A stretch of 64,000 nucleotides of DNA from an uncultured Fodinibius sp. (GCA_913057775.1 CAJXOG010000009.1:62001-126000), one strand, 5' to 3'; counted from the first letter of the stretch, positions 44,971-54,784 are shown. Program-made: numbers and translations. Notes: a model not told the origin generated them from the sequence alone.

Positions 44971-45507
44971 TCATTCCGAATTTAGAATAAAAGTCTTATT
45001 CCATTCAACGCTATAGGTTTCTCGGGGTCCTTGCGGCTGTAGTGAAGCTGAAATTGACCAGATATTATCACTTAATCGTTGCCCTTCTAAAACACCGTTT
45101 TCCACTTTTAGAGCTCCGATTATTGGGCAAAAGCAACTTCTTTGAAAATAGACGTTGGCATTGGTTAATTCTGCTCCTTCAAATGTGAAGGTCGAAGCCT
45201 CAGCAGGTATCTGAAAGTAGACCGTGGTGATACTGCCTCCATCCATAACATTAGGGGGAGGAGTTACTCGTTTTTCATAATGGAAAACCAAGTTATTACC
45301 TGACTGTGATGACACATTAAGGAGGGTTTGGGTACTGTCCTCTGTAATCTGTCTTGATGTCATATCAACGACTAATTGCTTATCTTTTTGAAAGGAATAC
45401 GTGTATTCTTCTTGGAACTCATCGCTTTTGGATAAATCACAGCTAACAAGAAAGATGGCAAAGCATCCTAAAAGAAGTAGCTTTGAATAGTTGTTGGATA
45501 TCGACAT
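44971..45507 (-). CDS. Predicted lipoprotein, unknown function
   Basis: 178 aa. Signal peptide with lipobox LVSC (Cys around residue 25), then DLSKSDEF. The rest is beta-strand-rich with a conspicuous Cys pair in RSCFCPI. No family recognised. ATG start. The 185-bp gap upstream to the divergent S9 peptidase gene shows no clear motif. Confidence 0.65.
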   Translation of the reverse strand: MSISNNYSKLLLLGCFAIFLVSCDLSKSDEFQEEYTYSFQKDKQLVVDMTSRQITEDSTQTLLNVSSQSGNNLVFHYEKRVTPPPNVMDGGSITTVYFQIPAEASTFTFEGAELTNANVYFQRSCFCPIIGALKVENGVLEGQRLSDNIWSISASLQPQGPRETYSVEWNKTFILNSE

Positions 45508-45692
45508 CGTCAGCTAATATTGGATTCAAGTTCTTTGGACAGTTTAAACAAAAATTTACAGAAGGTGAATGTAATATTGAAACCACTTTTTGATTGAAGC
45601 ACGGTATTCTAATAGCTATAATTGCTTTCATTATAATAATTTCTGAATGTACTACTGCATAGCTGGTTCAAATTCCTAAAACCATTATCTTT

Positions 45693-47732
45693 ATGAAACG
45701 TTTACTGCTTCCTCTCTTTATTCTCATTCTGCTCCCTCTTATTACGTTTGCACAATCGGATCAACTCTTTACCGGCATGGATGTGTTTGAGTTACAGTGG
45801 GTTAAAGATCCGCAAATATCACCGGATGGCGAACATATCGTTTATTCCCGAGGCCAGATGGACAAGATGAAGGATCGCCGGGTATCTCGACTCTGGATAA
45901 TGGATACAGATGGTTCTAATCACCGTAAGCTTACCGGGCGGGACGCGAATGAAAGTAGCCCTCGATGGTCACCTGATGGCAGCCGCATTGTCTTTTCCTC
46001 TTCATCAGAAGATGATGGCAGTGAAATTTATATCTATTGGGTAAAAAGTGGCGCTTTTGCACAAGTTACTCAACTGGAAAAATCACCCAGTGGTATCACC
46101 TGGTCTCCTGATGGGAAGCATCTGGCATTTAACATGAAGGTGCCCGAATCAAATCCAAAGCTTGCAGATTCGAAACAGCCCCCGGAAGGTGCGGAATGGG
46201 CAGATAATCCTCGAGTAACGACTCGACTTAATTACGAGTCCGACGGCTCCGGCTATATCGATCCGGGCTTTACGCATATTTTTACCGTACCGGCCGAAGG
46301 CGGGGCACCGCGTCAAATTACCGAGGGTGATTATCATCATTCAGGAGATCCTGTGTGGAGCAACGATGGTAAACGGCTGTTTTTCTCTGCCAACTTAAAC
46401 GAAGGCTGGGAGCATGAACGCAGGGAGTCTGAGCTATATTCCGTAGATGTGGGAAGTGGCAATATTGAACAATTGACTGACCGAAACGGCCCGGATTACA
46501 ACGCAACGGTATCGCCCAACGGAGAAAAAATTGCATACCTGGGATATGATGACAAGGTACAGACCTATCAGCTAACAGAGCTATATATGATGGACGCTGA
46601 TGGTAGCAATAAAAAGGAGATTGAGCTGGATTTAGATCGAAGTATATCGTCTATCCATTGGGATAAAGATGGCCAAGGCCTTTATTTTATGTATGATGAT
46701 GAAGGAAATACAAAAATTGGTCATACTACTCTCGATGGAAGAACATCCGTAGTTGCTCATAATGTGGGTGGTACTACAGTTGCTCGTCCCTATGGTGGCG
46801 GATCCTATTCGATGGCTGATGATGGTACGATCGCATACAATGAAACCACTCCCTACTATCCGGCGGAGTTGGCTGTAACCAGCATGGATCAGATAAAACG
46901 AACTAAACTTACCGGATTGAATGATGCATTGTTGGATTACCGTGAATTGGGACAAGTAGAGGAGGTTTGGTATCAATCTTCGGTAGATGGACGCCAAATT
47001 CAGGGCTGGATTGTAAAACCGCCTAACTTTGATCCCGATAAAAAATACCCGCTGTTGGTTGAAAATCATGGTGGACCAATTTCTAACTATGGTGATCGAT
47101 TTTCTCCTGAAATTCAGCTGTATGCTTCGGCTGGATACGTGGTCTTTTATCCCAATCCGCGTGGTAGTACCGGTTACGGGGAAGAGTTCGGAAATCTGTT
47201 GTATCACGACTATCCCGGTAATGATTATCATGATGTGATGGATGGGCTGGACGCAGTGCTTGCAAAGGGATATATAGATAAAGAGAACTTGTTTGTTACA
47301 GGCGGAAGTGCCGGTGGCACGATGACCTCGTGGATGGTTGGCAAGACCGATCAATTTGATGCTGCAGCGGTTATCAAGCCGGTGATGAACTGGATCAGCA
47401 AGACGCTTACGGCCGATAATTATTACGGCTATGCTCATTACCGCTATCCGGGTCAGCCTTGGGAAAACTTTGAGGCGTATTGGGAGCATTCTCCCGTTTC
47501 TCTGGTTGGGAATATTGAAACGCCGACCATGGTGATGGTTGGGACTGATGATTTGCGTACGCCGCCTTCTGAAGCTAAACAGCTTTATAGCGCGCTTCAG
47601 ATTCGCGAGATTGAAACAGCTTATGTTGAGATACCGGGTGCGTCACACTTTATTGCTGACCGTCCCAGTCAGCTTATCGATAAGGTTGAAAATATTATCG
47701 CGTGGTTTGAACGGTATCGTACGGATAAATAA
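45693..47732 (+). CDS. S9 family peptidase (acylaminoacyl/DPP-like), exported
   Basis: Second S9 peptidase of the window, 679 aa. Signal peptide 1-20 (LLPLITFAQ). PD40/WD40-type propeller with repeats such as WSPDGSRIVFSS and WSNDGKRLFFSA (about 35-400), then an alpha/beta-hydrolase domain with catalytic Ser539 (GGSAGG), Asp619/620 (GTDDLRTP) and His652 (GASHF). It differs from the 14-kb enzyme in the Ser motif (SAGG versus SYGG), a different subfamily. Ends before a shared hairpin at 47743. Confidence 0.92.
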   Translation: MKRLLLPLFILILLPLITFAQSDQLFTGMDVFELQWVKDPQISPDGEHIVYSRGQMDKMKDRRVSRLWIMDTDGSNHRKLTGRDANESSPRWSPDGSRIVFSSSSEDDGSEIYIYWVKSGAFAQVTQLEKSPSGITWSPDGKHLAFNMKVPESNPKLADSKQPPEGAEWADNPRVTTRLNYESDGSGYIDPGFTHIFTVPAEGGAPRQITEGDYHHSGDPVWSNDGKRLFFSANLNEGWEHERRESELYSVDVGSGNIEQLTDRNGPDYNATVSPNGEKIAYLGYDDKVQTYQLTELYMMDADGSNKKEIELDLDRSISSIHWDKDGQGLYFMYDDEGNTKIGHTTLDGRTSVVAHNVGGTTVARPYGGGSYSMADDGTIAYNETTPYYPAELAVTSMDQIKRTKLTGLNDALLDYRELGQVEEVWYQSSVDGRQIQGWIVKPPNFDPDKKYPLLVENHGGPISNYGDRFSPEIQLYASAGYVVFYPNPRGSTGYGEEFGNLLYHDYPGNDYHDVMDGLDAVLAKGYIDKENLFVTGGSAGGTMTSWMVGKTDQFDAAAVIKPVMNWISKTLTADNYYGYAHYRYPGQPWENFEAYWEHSPVSLVGNIETPTMVMVGTDDLRTPPSEAKQLYSALQIREIETAYVEIPGASHFIADRPSQLIDKVENIIAWFERYRTDK

Positions 47733-47742
47733 ATAGCTTAAA

Positions 47743-47774
47743 TAAAAAAGGCCGCGAACCAGAGGTCCGCGGCC
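47743..47774 (-). terminator. Terminator after the M20 dipeptidase gene
   Basis: GGCCGCGAACC (47750-47760) pairs with GGTCCGCGGCC (47764-47774), one mismatch; on the minus strand followed by TTTTTTATTTAAG. It may also end the convergent S9 gene. Confidence 0.85.
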
Positions 47775-47795
47775 AGAATTCGAGGCGCTAAGATT

Positions 47796-49166
47796 TTAGC
47801 TGTAATTGGGAAGTAGTTCAAAGAATTTTGCGGAGGTATGAATGCCCCGATAGAAATCTTTGAGAGCAAATTTTTCATTGGGTGAATGGATGGCGTCACT
47901 GTTGAGCCCAAAACCCATGAGGATAGACTGTGCACCCAGAATTTTCTGAAAATCTGCGACAATGGGAATGGAACCACCTTCTCGTGTGAAAAATGGTTCT
48001 TTGTCATACACTTCTTCAAAAGCATCGGCCGCAGCTTGCAGTCCATAAAATGTTAAATCCGTTATGGCCGGATGTCCTCCGTGATGCTCATTTACCTCAA
48101 TGGTAACGGTATCCGGGGCTATCGTTTCAACATGTTCTTTAAAGAGCTCCGCAATTTTCTTGGGATCTTGGTCGGGCACCAAGCGCATGCTTACTTTGGC
48201 ACCAGCTGTGGATGGAAGTACCGTTTTGGCGCCTTCTCCCTGGTAGCCGCTCCACATTCCGTTCACATCCAACGTGGGACGGGCAGAAGTGCGTTCCAGC
48301 GTATTGTATCCTTTTTCACCTTTCAGGGCTTTAAGGCCGAGTTTATCTTTATATTCTTCTTCATCAAAAGGGAGTTTGCTATAGGCCTCGCGATCTTCGT
48401 CAGTAAGCTGAATGACGTCATCATAGAATCCGTCAACTTGGATAACGCCGTCATCATCTTTTAACTGTGCAATGATTTTGCAGAGCACATTAGCAGGGTT
48501 ATCAACAGCACCGCCATAAACACCGGAGTGCAGATCTCTTTTGGGACCCTGAACATTAATTTCCATGTAAGCAAGTCCACGGAGCCCGTAGGTGATTGAG
48601 GGGGTATCTTCGGCAAACATGGCCGTATCTGAAATGAGCACCATATCGCATTCAAGAAGATCCTTGTGCTCCTCAATAAATGGTACGAGGTGGGGCGATC
48701 CGATCTCCTCTTCTCCTTCAAAGATAAACTTAATGTTTACAGGAAAATCAGTGTCCGTTTCTTGATAGGCTTCCAGCGCTTTCACGTGGGTAAACGATTG
48801 TCCCTTGTCGTCGCTGGCACCGCGGGCATAAATATCGCCGTCGCGCACTTTGGGATCAAAGGGTGGAGTTTCCCACATATCCATAGGATCAGGTGGCTGC
48901 ACATCATAATGACCATAAACCAATACAGTAGGCTTAGATTCATCAGTAATCAGCTCGCCATACACAATGGGATTACCACTTGTCTCAAAAACCTCTGCCC
49001 GATCGAGGTCAAGGCTGTTGAGTTTATCAAGCAAAAAGTTTGCGGCATCGATGACCTCATTTTTATATTCTGAATCGGTGCTGATGCTGGGAATGCGTAA
49101 AAAATCGAACAGCTCGTGCTTGAACTGTTCTTTGTTCATTTCAATATAATCGGCTACTTCAGACAT
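47796..49166 (-). CDS. M20 family dipeptidase
   Basis: Cytoplasmic dinuclear zinc dipeptidase of the CNDP/PepV-like branch, 456 aa. First metal motif YGHYDVQPPDPMDMW (His, Asp), bridging Asp in RGASDDKGQ, catalytic Glu pair in FEGEEEIGSP, and late REGGSIPI and GLNSDAIHSPNEKF (final His). ATG start, no signal peptide. Likely cleaves dipeptides released by the exported S9/M1 peptidases. Own terminator at 47743-47774. Confidence 0.93.
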   Translation of the reverse strand: MSEVADYIEMNKEQFKHELFDFLRIPSISTDSEYKNEVIDAANFLLDKLNSLDLDRAEVFETSGNPIVYGELITDESKPTVLVYGHYDVQPPDPMDMWETPPFDPKVRDGDIYARGASDDKGQSFTHVKALEAYQETDTDFPVNIKFIFEGEEEIGSPHLVPFIEEHKDLLECDMVLISDTAMFAEDTPSITYGLRGLAYMEINVQGPKRDLHSGVYGGAVDNPANVLCKIIAQLKDDDGVIQVDGFYDDVIQLTDEDREAYSKLPFDEEEYKDKLGLKALKGEKGYNTLERTSARPTLDVNGMWSGYQGEGAKTVLPSTAGAKVSMRLVPDQDPKKIAELFKEHVETIAPDTVTIEVNEHHGGHPAITDLTFYGLQAAADAFEEVYDKEPFFTREGGSIPIVADFQKILGAQSILMGFGLNSDAIHSPNEKFALKDFYRGIHTSAKFFELLPNYS

Positions 49167-49208
49167 AATTATATGATTGTTATTTGTCCTTGTTAGGAGA
49201 TTGTCATG

Positions 49209-49260
49209 TTGCGTATTTCGTACTACGTTTGTAAATAAAAGCGCACTACAGAATACGCAA
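49209..49260. repeat. Inverted repeat TTGCGTATT...AATACGCAA
   Basis: Perfect 9-bp arms 34 nt apart. The inner part CGTATTTCGTA recurs in inverse near 41135 (CACTACGAAATACG), so this is probably another dispersed intergenic repeat family. Confidence 0.5.
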
Positions 49261-49271
49261 TATTACAGTAG

Positions 49272-50054
49272 TCAGAGTATAAGTATCTCGCTGTTGGGAA
49301 TCCATCCATACAGGCCGTTGCTCATGCGCACGTAAGCCCATTCTTGCTCTGATTTGCTTTGTCGATGATCAACAGTGAAGGTATAGCCTTCGTAAGCACG
49401 ACTGACAATGGAGGCTTCTTCGGTAGGTTCTTCTAAAACGGATACCTTTTCAGTTACCATCACCGCCTTGCTATATCGTTCACTAATATATTGCGTGTAA
49501 AAGCTGGAGGCTATAATGAGCAGTGCTGCCCCGATGAGGGAAAGCCCTGCGATACGTAATACGTTGGGGTAGGCCTGCACAAACCAGTGAGCAATAAAGA
49601 TAAGCACCCCAACATTTAGCGTAATGATGCCTATCAACAAAATGTTTTTAGCCCCGATATGTTCCTGCAGCCAGTCGGTAGCTATATCCCAGGGTAGTTT
49701 GGGTAGCACAGCTGATTGACGGCTAAATCGTGATTCTACAAACTCCAGTGCTTTTTGAGCCTGCTGTTCAGTTTCTTCAAATTGTGAAGCTTTCAAAAAG
49801 TAATACTTTGCTATTCCCAGCGAGTCGATATGCTGGTAGCTGATTCCCATGTTTATAAATAGAGCACCGGAGACGGTGTTTTGACCTTCCAGCTTTTGAT
49901 ATAACGATAAGGCCTGTTGATAGTTACCTTCCTGGAGCATTTCATTGGCATCATCAAAAAGGGCCTGGGCATTTTGCTGTGCAAAGCTGAGGGAAGCCAA
50001 TCCCCCGAATAGAAAAAGGAAAAGAAATATTTTTGGAATTCGATTGGTAGGCAC
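49272..50054 (-). CDS. batE: BatE-like TPR and SH3-domain membrane protein
   Basis: 260 aa: signal peptide (residues 5-25, LFLFLFGGLASLSFAQ), TPR repeats (NAQALFDDANEMLQEGNYQQALSLYQK and GALFINMGISYQHIDSLGIAKYYFLKA; about 28-105), two TM helices (about 138-188) and a C-terminal SH3-like domain (VSVLEEPTEEASIVSRAYEG ... GLYGWIPNSEILIL). This layout is that of BatE in Bacteroides aerotolerance operons. Starts 2 bp after batD; last gene of batC-batD-batE. Predicted role: envelope scaffold in the Bat system. Confidence 0.85.
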   Translation of the reverse strand: MPTNRIPKIFLFLFLFGGLASLSFAQQNAQALFDDANEMLQEGNYQQALSLYQKLEGQNTVSGALFINMGISYQHIDSLGIAKYYFLKASQFEETEQQAQKALEFVESRFSRQSAVLPKLPWDIATDWLQEHIGAKNILLIGIITLNVGVLIFIAHWFVQAYPNVLRIAGLSLIGAALLIIASSFYTQYISERYSKAVMVTEKVSVLEEPTEEASIVSRAYEGYTFTVDHRQSKSEQEWAYVRMSNGLYGWIPNSEILIL

Positions 50055-50056
50055 GG

Positions 50057-51844
50057 TTATAATACTTTTTGTAGTTTTTCGAGCGTACTTTCTGCCAATC
50101 CAACATGCGATTTTAGATATGCATGAGTGGTATTAGGCGCGTAACTGATAGTAGCGCATTTTTCCAGCAGCATGCGTACGTTCTTAACCAAATTTTCTTC
50201 GATGTCTTGTTCTTTGAGCGCTTCTATATAATCTTGGTTGGACAATCCTGCTTCTGGCATATTCAGTCGATCACTGATAAATCCTGTTATCGCTTTTTGC
50301 AGCAGGTTATAGGCCTGTTTGATGTCTCCTTGTTCAGAAATTTCAATAGCTTTTTTGAGGCGTTGCTGTGCTTTGTCGGATGCTTTGACCGATCGGGCAA
50401 AGGCCGTATCCGTTTGCATTTTCTCAGCATACGACTTTCGCCAGTATGCAAAGCCAACAATTAATAGTGGAATAATAAGTCCCGGCCAAAACCACCATAT
50501 TTCCAGAAGATCTGCTGGGTTTGGTGATATCACAATCCAGCTGGCAAGACCTGTGATAGGAGAAACAGGAATTTCGCCGGAATTTCCAGAGGCGGCTATG
50601 GCCTCCGGATTTTCATCAATCGAAAAGGTAAGCGGTTCGAGCGTGGTAGTAATATGTTGGGCGCGCGATGGATTAAAGTAGGATACTGTTTTTGCTGGGA
50701 TCGTATAATTACCCGGTGAACGAGCAATGATAACATCAGTAAATGATTTGCTGCCGCTAATAGTGCTATTTCTACGATTAAGGCGTGTATTTTCTTGGGG
50801 TTCGTAAATTTCAAGTCCCTCGGGCAGATCGTAATTGGGTTTCGAAATAAGTGGAATATTTCCCGAACCTCTTACGCGCGTTTTAATTTCGATAGATTCG
50901 CCAACAAGGGCATTGTTGGTACTGATACTTCTTGAAATATCAAAATTGCCCACTGCACCAATGTAGGTTGCATCATCGGTAGGAGAAAGAGGTTGAACAT
51001 CGACTGTTATGGGATCACTGGATAGTTCGACTTCTCGTTGGTTGCTGCCAAAACCACTAAAGAAGCTGCTGAACGGATCGTTCCCGGATCTTGCTGAGCG
51101 GACAGCCACAACAATTTTGTAGGGACTAATTTCTAGTTCGCCTGATTTAGTAGGGAATAGCGAAAATTGGAGCAATCGAGCTTTGCGATATCGAATGCCA
51201 TTTAGAACGGTAGATTCGGCCCGGGGACGTCCGGTGTTTTCCAATTCCTCTTTCCAAAACCCTTCAGCCTTCCAACCTGGCACGGGCTGGTAAGAGTTTA
51301 CTTCCAATCCATCCCGGAAATATAAAATAACATCAGTAATAACTTGTTGTCCCGTGACCGGTTTCTTATCAGAAACTTCAAGCTTTAGAAAAATATCGGG
51401 TTGTCCCGATGAATCACCAGATGTGGCGGAATCGTCTTGGTCAATCACATTAACCGGAATGGAATCAGTGGCATAGGTTTCCCCGTCAATCGAAACACTG
51501 ACGGGCGGTAGTTGGTATTCTCCTTTTTTTTGGGCAATAAGATAGTAGCTGTAGGTATATGATACCGTGCTTTGACCGTTTACATAGCTGTAACTTCGAG
51601 AAGTGGAGGGATTGTCGCTCAGTAAACGAAAATTTTCAAACTGAGGAAGTTCGGGTCGGGATACATTGTTAAAATTGCCACTTATTTCAATCGAAAGGCT
51701 AACGCGTTCGCCGGTATAAATAGTAGTCTGAGACAAACTGGCTTCAACAGACACGTTTGACTGAGCCCAGCTAAATGGACTCCCGAGGAGTACGAAAACC
51801 AGAACAAAACCGACGGTATAAAATGCTTTACCAATCTTTCTCAT
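50057..51844 (-). CDS. batD: BatD family protein
   Basis: 595 aa exported, membrane-anchored beta-sandwich protein. Signal peptide 1-27 (ending FSWA-QS), successive Ig-like domains (SVEASLSQTTIYTGERVSLS and later repeats) typical of BatD, one TM helix near residue 455 (WFWPGLIIPLLIVGFAYW) and a cytoplasmic helical tail. Overlaps batC by 17 bp and is followed by batE 2 bp later, indicating a tight operon. BatD is thought to form a periplasmic complex with BatA/BatB, which are missing here. Confidence 0.9.
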   Translation of the reverse strand: MRKIGKAFYTVGFVLVFVLLGSPFSWAQSNVSVEASLSQTTIYTGERVSLSIEISGNFNNVSRPELPQFENFRLLSDNPSTSRSYSYVNGQSTVSYTYSYYLIAQKKGEYQLPPVSVSIDGETYATDSIPVNVIDQDDSATSGDSSGQPDIFLKLEVSDKKPVTGQQVITDVILYFRDGLEVNSYQPVPGWKAEGFWKEELENTGRPRAESTVLNGIRYRKARLLQFSLFPTKSGELEISPYKIVVAVRSARSGNDPFSSFFSGFGSNQREVELSSDPITVDVQPLSPTDDATYIGAVGNFDISRSISTNNALVGESIEIKTRVRGSGNIPLISKPNYDLPEGLEIYEPQENTRLNRRNSTISGSKSFTDVIIARSPGNYTIPAKTVSYFNPSRAQHITTTLEPLTFSIDENPEAIAASGNSGEIPVSPITGLASWIVISPNPADLLEIWWFWPGLIIPLLIVGFAYWRKSYAEKMQTDTAFARSVKASDKAQQRLKKAIEISEQGDIKQAYNLLQKAITGFISDRLNMPEAGLSNQDYIEALKEQDIEENLVKNVRMLLEKCATISYAPNTTHAYLKSHVGLAESTLEKLQKVL

Positions 51845-52532
51845 TGGAACTTTTACTGGACTCCGTTTCCTGTTTTTTGAATTGTTTAAGCAGCTCTTTC
51901 TCTTTCTGTTCCAGGGCTTTTAATATTTTTTGTGCCTGGGCCTTACTCATCTTTTGGGGCTGTTGCTGGTTCTGCTGATGTTGATTTTGTTGATTCTGTT
52001 GGTTTTTCTGCTGGCCCTGCTGGTTTTGTTGGTCTTGTTGTTGATCTTGGTTTTGCTTGTTATTCTTTTGTTGTTGCTGGTTTTGTTGGTTCTGTTGATT
52101 TTTATTCTGCTGATTCTGTTGCTCCTGCTGCTTTTTCTTGGCAAGCTCAAAATTATGTTTCGCATCTTCATCTCCTGCCATGTAACGAAGCGACTTTTTA
52201 AAGTAGTCAACAGCCTTATCCCACTTCTGATTATCGGATAAAACCTTGCCAATATTATAATTGGCTTTTGCTTTTTCCTCAGCACTGTTGGTCATCGATT
52301 TATACTGCTCAAAGGTGCGGATGGCTCCTTCAGTTTGTCCCGATTGAGCCAGGGCCGAAGCTAAGTTGAAATAGAGTTTTGCGTTTTCGGGCTCGGCATC
52401 AATTGCTTTTTTGTAGAGCGAGATGGCCTCTTCGTAGTTGCCCTCGTCGTAAGCTTCATTTGCCTTGCGAGCATCTTCGATGGAAGCCCCCAGCAGTAGA
52501 AAACTTATCAGTAAAACCCAAACGTATCGCAT
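51828..52532 (-). CDS. batC: BatC-like TPR protein with Gln/Asn-rich region
   Basis: 234 aa. Signal-like N-terminus (YVWVLLISFLLLGAS), three TPR motifs (about residues 22-125: NEAYDEGNYEEAISLYKKAI, AKLYFNLASALAQSGQTEGA, KANYNIGKVLSDNQKWDKAV), then about 75 residues almost wholly Gln, Asn and Lys (130-195), and a charged C-terminal helix. The Gln/Asn tract is prion-like in composition and matches the variable linker of BatC proteins. First gene of batCDE; yebC lies 61 bp upstream on the same strand. Confidence 0.85.
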   Translation of the reverse strand: MRYVWVLLISFLLLGASIEDARKANEAYDEGNYEEAISLYKKAIDAEPENAKLYFNLASALAQSGQTEGAIRTFEQYKSMTNSAEEKAKANYNIGKVLSDNQKWDKAVDYFKKSLRYMAGDEDAKHNFELAKKKQQEQQNQQNKNQQNQQNQQQQKNNKQNQDQQQDQQNQQGQQKNQQNQQNQHQQNQQQPQKMSKAQAQKILKALEQKEKELLKQFKKQETESSKSSNEKDW

Positions 52533-52593
52533 TGTTCTGTCCTTATTTATTGTTCATCACATTAACGAAAAAGAAGAACTAAAAATTGCAAAA

Positions 52594-53367
52594 TCAGTCC
52601 ATCTGCTCTGCTATAGCCAGCGTTTCATCATCCATTTTCATATTGGTAAATACATTGGACACATCATCATTATCTTCAAACTTTTCCATCAGCTTAAAGT
52701 TTGATTCTGCCACATTTGATTCTACTTTAACTTCGGTCATGGGTATGCGAATCAGCTCGGCCGACTCAATATCGAAGCCCATTTCTTCGAGCTTGTCATT
52801 AACCTCATACATCGATTCGCGGGCGGTTGTTACATTCAGCACCTCTCCATCAGTATCAAGGTCTTCTGCCCCGGCATCAATGGCTTGCAGCATAAATTCT
52901 TCTTCATCAATTTCTTGATCCTGATCTTCCTTCTTTATTCGGATCATTCCTTTTTGTTCAAACAGGTAACCGACCGAACCGTCGGTACCCAGATTGCCCC
53001 CGTGGGATGAAAAGATATGGCGAATTTCTCCCACCGTGCGGTTGTAGTTATTAGTAGTTACTTCAATAAAATAGGCAATTCCGCCGGGACCGTATCCTTC
53101 GTAGGTAGCATCTTCATATTTGCCGTCGCCCTCGTCGAGTTCTCCTGTTCCTTTTTTGATGGCGCGTTCAATATTATCCTTGGGAACGTTGTCGCTTTTG
53201 GCATTATTGATGGCGGTATCAAGCCTAGGATTCATTTCTGGATCGCCGCCACCTTCGCGTGCAGCAACAGAAATCTCACGCAGATGTTTGTTGAAAATCT
53301 TATTCCGCTTTTTGTCTTCTTTCTTTTTTTTATGCTTTATATTAGACCATTTGGAATGACCAGCCAT
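52594..53367 (-). CDS. yebC: YebC/PmpR-type regulator/translation factor
   Basis: 257 aa, slightly longer than the usual ~245. Starts MAGHSKWSNIKHKKKKEDKKRN-like (basic first domain), then VPKDNIERAIKKGTGE, YEGYGPGGIAYFIE and GGNLGTDGSVGYLFEQKG, all diagnostic. Known members act as transcriptional regulators or, as shown for some, as factors easing translation through proline stretches. The C-terminal part is acidic. ATG start; upstream 213 bp separate it from divergent bshA. Confidence 0.95.
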   Translation of the reverse strand: MAGHSKWSNIKHKKKKEDKKRNKIFNKHLREISVAAREGGGDPEMNPRLDTAINNAKSDNVPKDNIERAIKKGTGELDEGDGKYEDATYEGYGPGGIAYFIEVTTNNYNRTVGEIRHIFSSHGGNLGTDGSVGYLFEQKGMIRIKKEDQDQEIDEEEFMLQAIDAGAEDLDTDGEVLNVTTARESMYEVNDKLEEMGFDIESAELIRIPMTEVKVESNVAESNFKLMEKFEDNDDVSNVFTNMKMDDETLAIAEQMD

Positions 53368-53580
53368 AGGTTGATATCTATTTTTTGAACAAAAAGTGTG
53401 TTTGGATGCAGTGGATCTCCAAAATATCCCAAGCCTTTAATATAATAGATAACTAACTTTGCACCTAATATCGGATTGTTGGAAATGAGATACACTGTTA
53501 TTTTGTTGAGATGAAATGTTAGACACAATTAAGTGTTACAAATACGGTATTATCGGATTAACTTTTTAAGCAACTATTAG

Positions 53581-54732
53581 ATGAATATAGGAATTGTTTG
53601 TTATCCAACCTTTGGGGGAAGCGGTGTTGTTGCCACAGAACTGGCTAAGGGATTGGCTAAGCGCGATCACGATGTTCATATTTTAAGCTATGCACGTCCG
53701 GCCCGTTTGGATACGTTTCGGACGAATATCTCGTATCATGAAGTGAATATGAATACCTATCCGCTCTTTGAGTATCCACCGTATGATCTGGCGCTGGCCA
53801 ATCAGATGGCGAGTCTCATCGAATACGAAAAGATTGATGTTCTCCATGTACATTATGCTATTCCGCATGCTACAAGCGCGTATTTAGCCAAGCAGATACT
53901 GGGAGAAAAAGCAGAGCACGTTCCGCTTGTTACAACATTGCACGGTACCGATATTACTATCGTAGGTAGTGATCCGAGCTATAAGAATGTGGTCGATTTT
54001 TCGATCAATCAGAGTGATGGCGTTACGGCGGTATCGGAGTATCTTCGTGAGGAAACCTACGAGCGTTTCGATATCAAAAAGGATATTAAGGTTATTCCTA
54101 ATTTTATTGATCTGGACCGTTTTCAAAAATCTGATCAAAATCACTTTAAAAAGGCAATTTGTCCCAATGATGAAAAGGTGGTGGTACATGTATCGAATTT
54201 TCGTGAAGTAAAACGCGTGCCGGAAGTTGTAAGTGTGTTTGCTCGTATTTTGGAAAATGATATCAAAGCTAAGTTACTATTGGTTGGTGATGGCCCTGAT
54301 CGTCAGCGTGCTGAACAGCGGTGCCGCGAGCTGGGAATGTGTGATCAGGTTCGATTTCTTGGCAAGCAAGACCAAGTAGAGGAAATTCTTTCAATTGCAG
54401 ATCTGTTTTTGATTCCGTCCGGTTCTGAAACTTTTGGTCTGGCCGCTCTTGAAGCTATGAGCTGCAGTGTGCCGGTTATCAGTTCAAACATAGGGGGGCT
54501 GCCCGAAGTAAATATCCATGGAGAAACCGGCTATCTTTGTGATTTGGATGATATCGATTGTATGGGCGATTATGCGGTCAAGATCTTATCGGATGAGGAT
54601 TTACATAAAGAGCTTGCTCAAAATGCGCGAAAGCAGGCTGAAACATTTGAAATGAGTAAAATCATAAGCCAATACGAACAGTATTACAAAGAATGTAGGC
54701 AACAGATGTCCCAATCCGGCAAAGCTGGTTAA
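53581..54732 (+). CDS. bshA: N-acetyl-alpha-D-glucosaminyl L-malate synthase BshA
   Basis: GT4 glycosyltransferase making GlcNAc-malate, first step of bacillithiol. 383 aa: MNIGIVCYPTFGGSGVVATE at the start (the BshA hallmark), HVHYAIPHATSAYLA, HGTDITIVGSD, and the E-x7-E region GSETFGLAALEAMSCSVPVIS. ATG start. bshB/bshC are not in the window. A thiol cofactor supply fits the electrophile and arsenic-related enzymes found elsewhere here. Confidence 0.93.
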   Translation: MNIGIVCYPTFGGSGVVATELAKGLAKRDHDVHILSYARPARLDTFRTNISYHEVNMNTYPLFEYPPYDLALANQMASLIEYEKIDVLHVHYAIPHATSAYLAKQILGEKAEHVPLVTTLHGTDITIVGSDPSYKNVVDFSINQSDGVTAVSEYLREETYERFDIKKDIKVIPNFIDLDRFQKSDQNHFKKAICPNDEKVVVHVSNFREVKRVPEVVSVFARILENDIKAKLLLVGDGPDRQRAEQRCRELGMCDQVRFLGKQDQVEEILSIADLFLIPSGSETFGLAALEAMSCSVPVISSNIGGLPEVNIHGETGYLCDLDDIDCMGDYAVKILSDEDLHKELAQNARKQAETFEMSKIISQYEQYYKECRQQMSQSGKAG

Positions 54733-54784
54733 CCTTGTTATTATATATTATTTGCTCATCTCTGGCTAAGAAATATATCATAAT

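Noticed and set aside
46632-47489. 285-codon open frame antisense to the S9 peptidase
   Set aside because: Ile/Arg/His-rich shadow; the S9 catalytic motifs are on the opposite strand.
51930-52201. Trinucleotide-like repeats considered as a tandem array or alternative gene
   Set aside because: Explained by the Gln/Asn codons of batC; plus-strand frames there are Leu/Val shadows.
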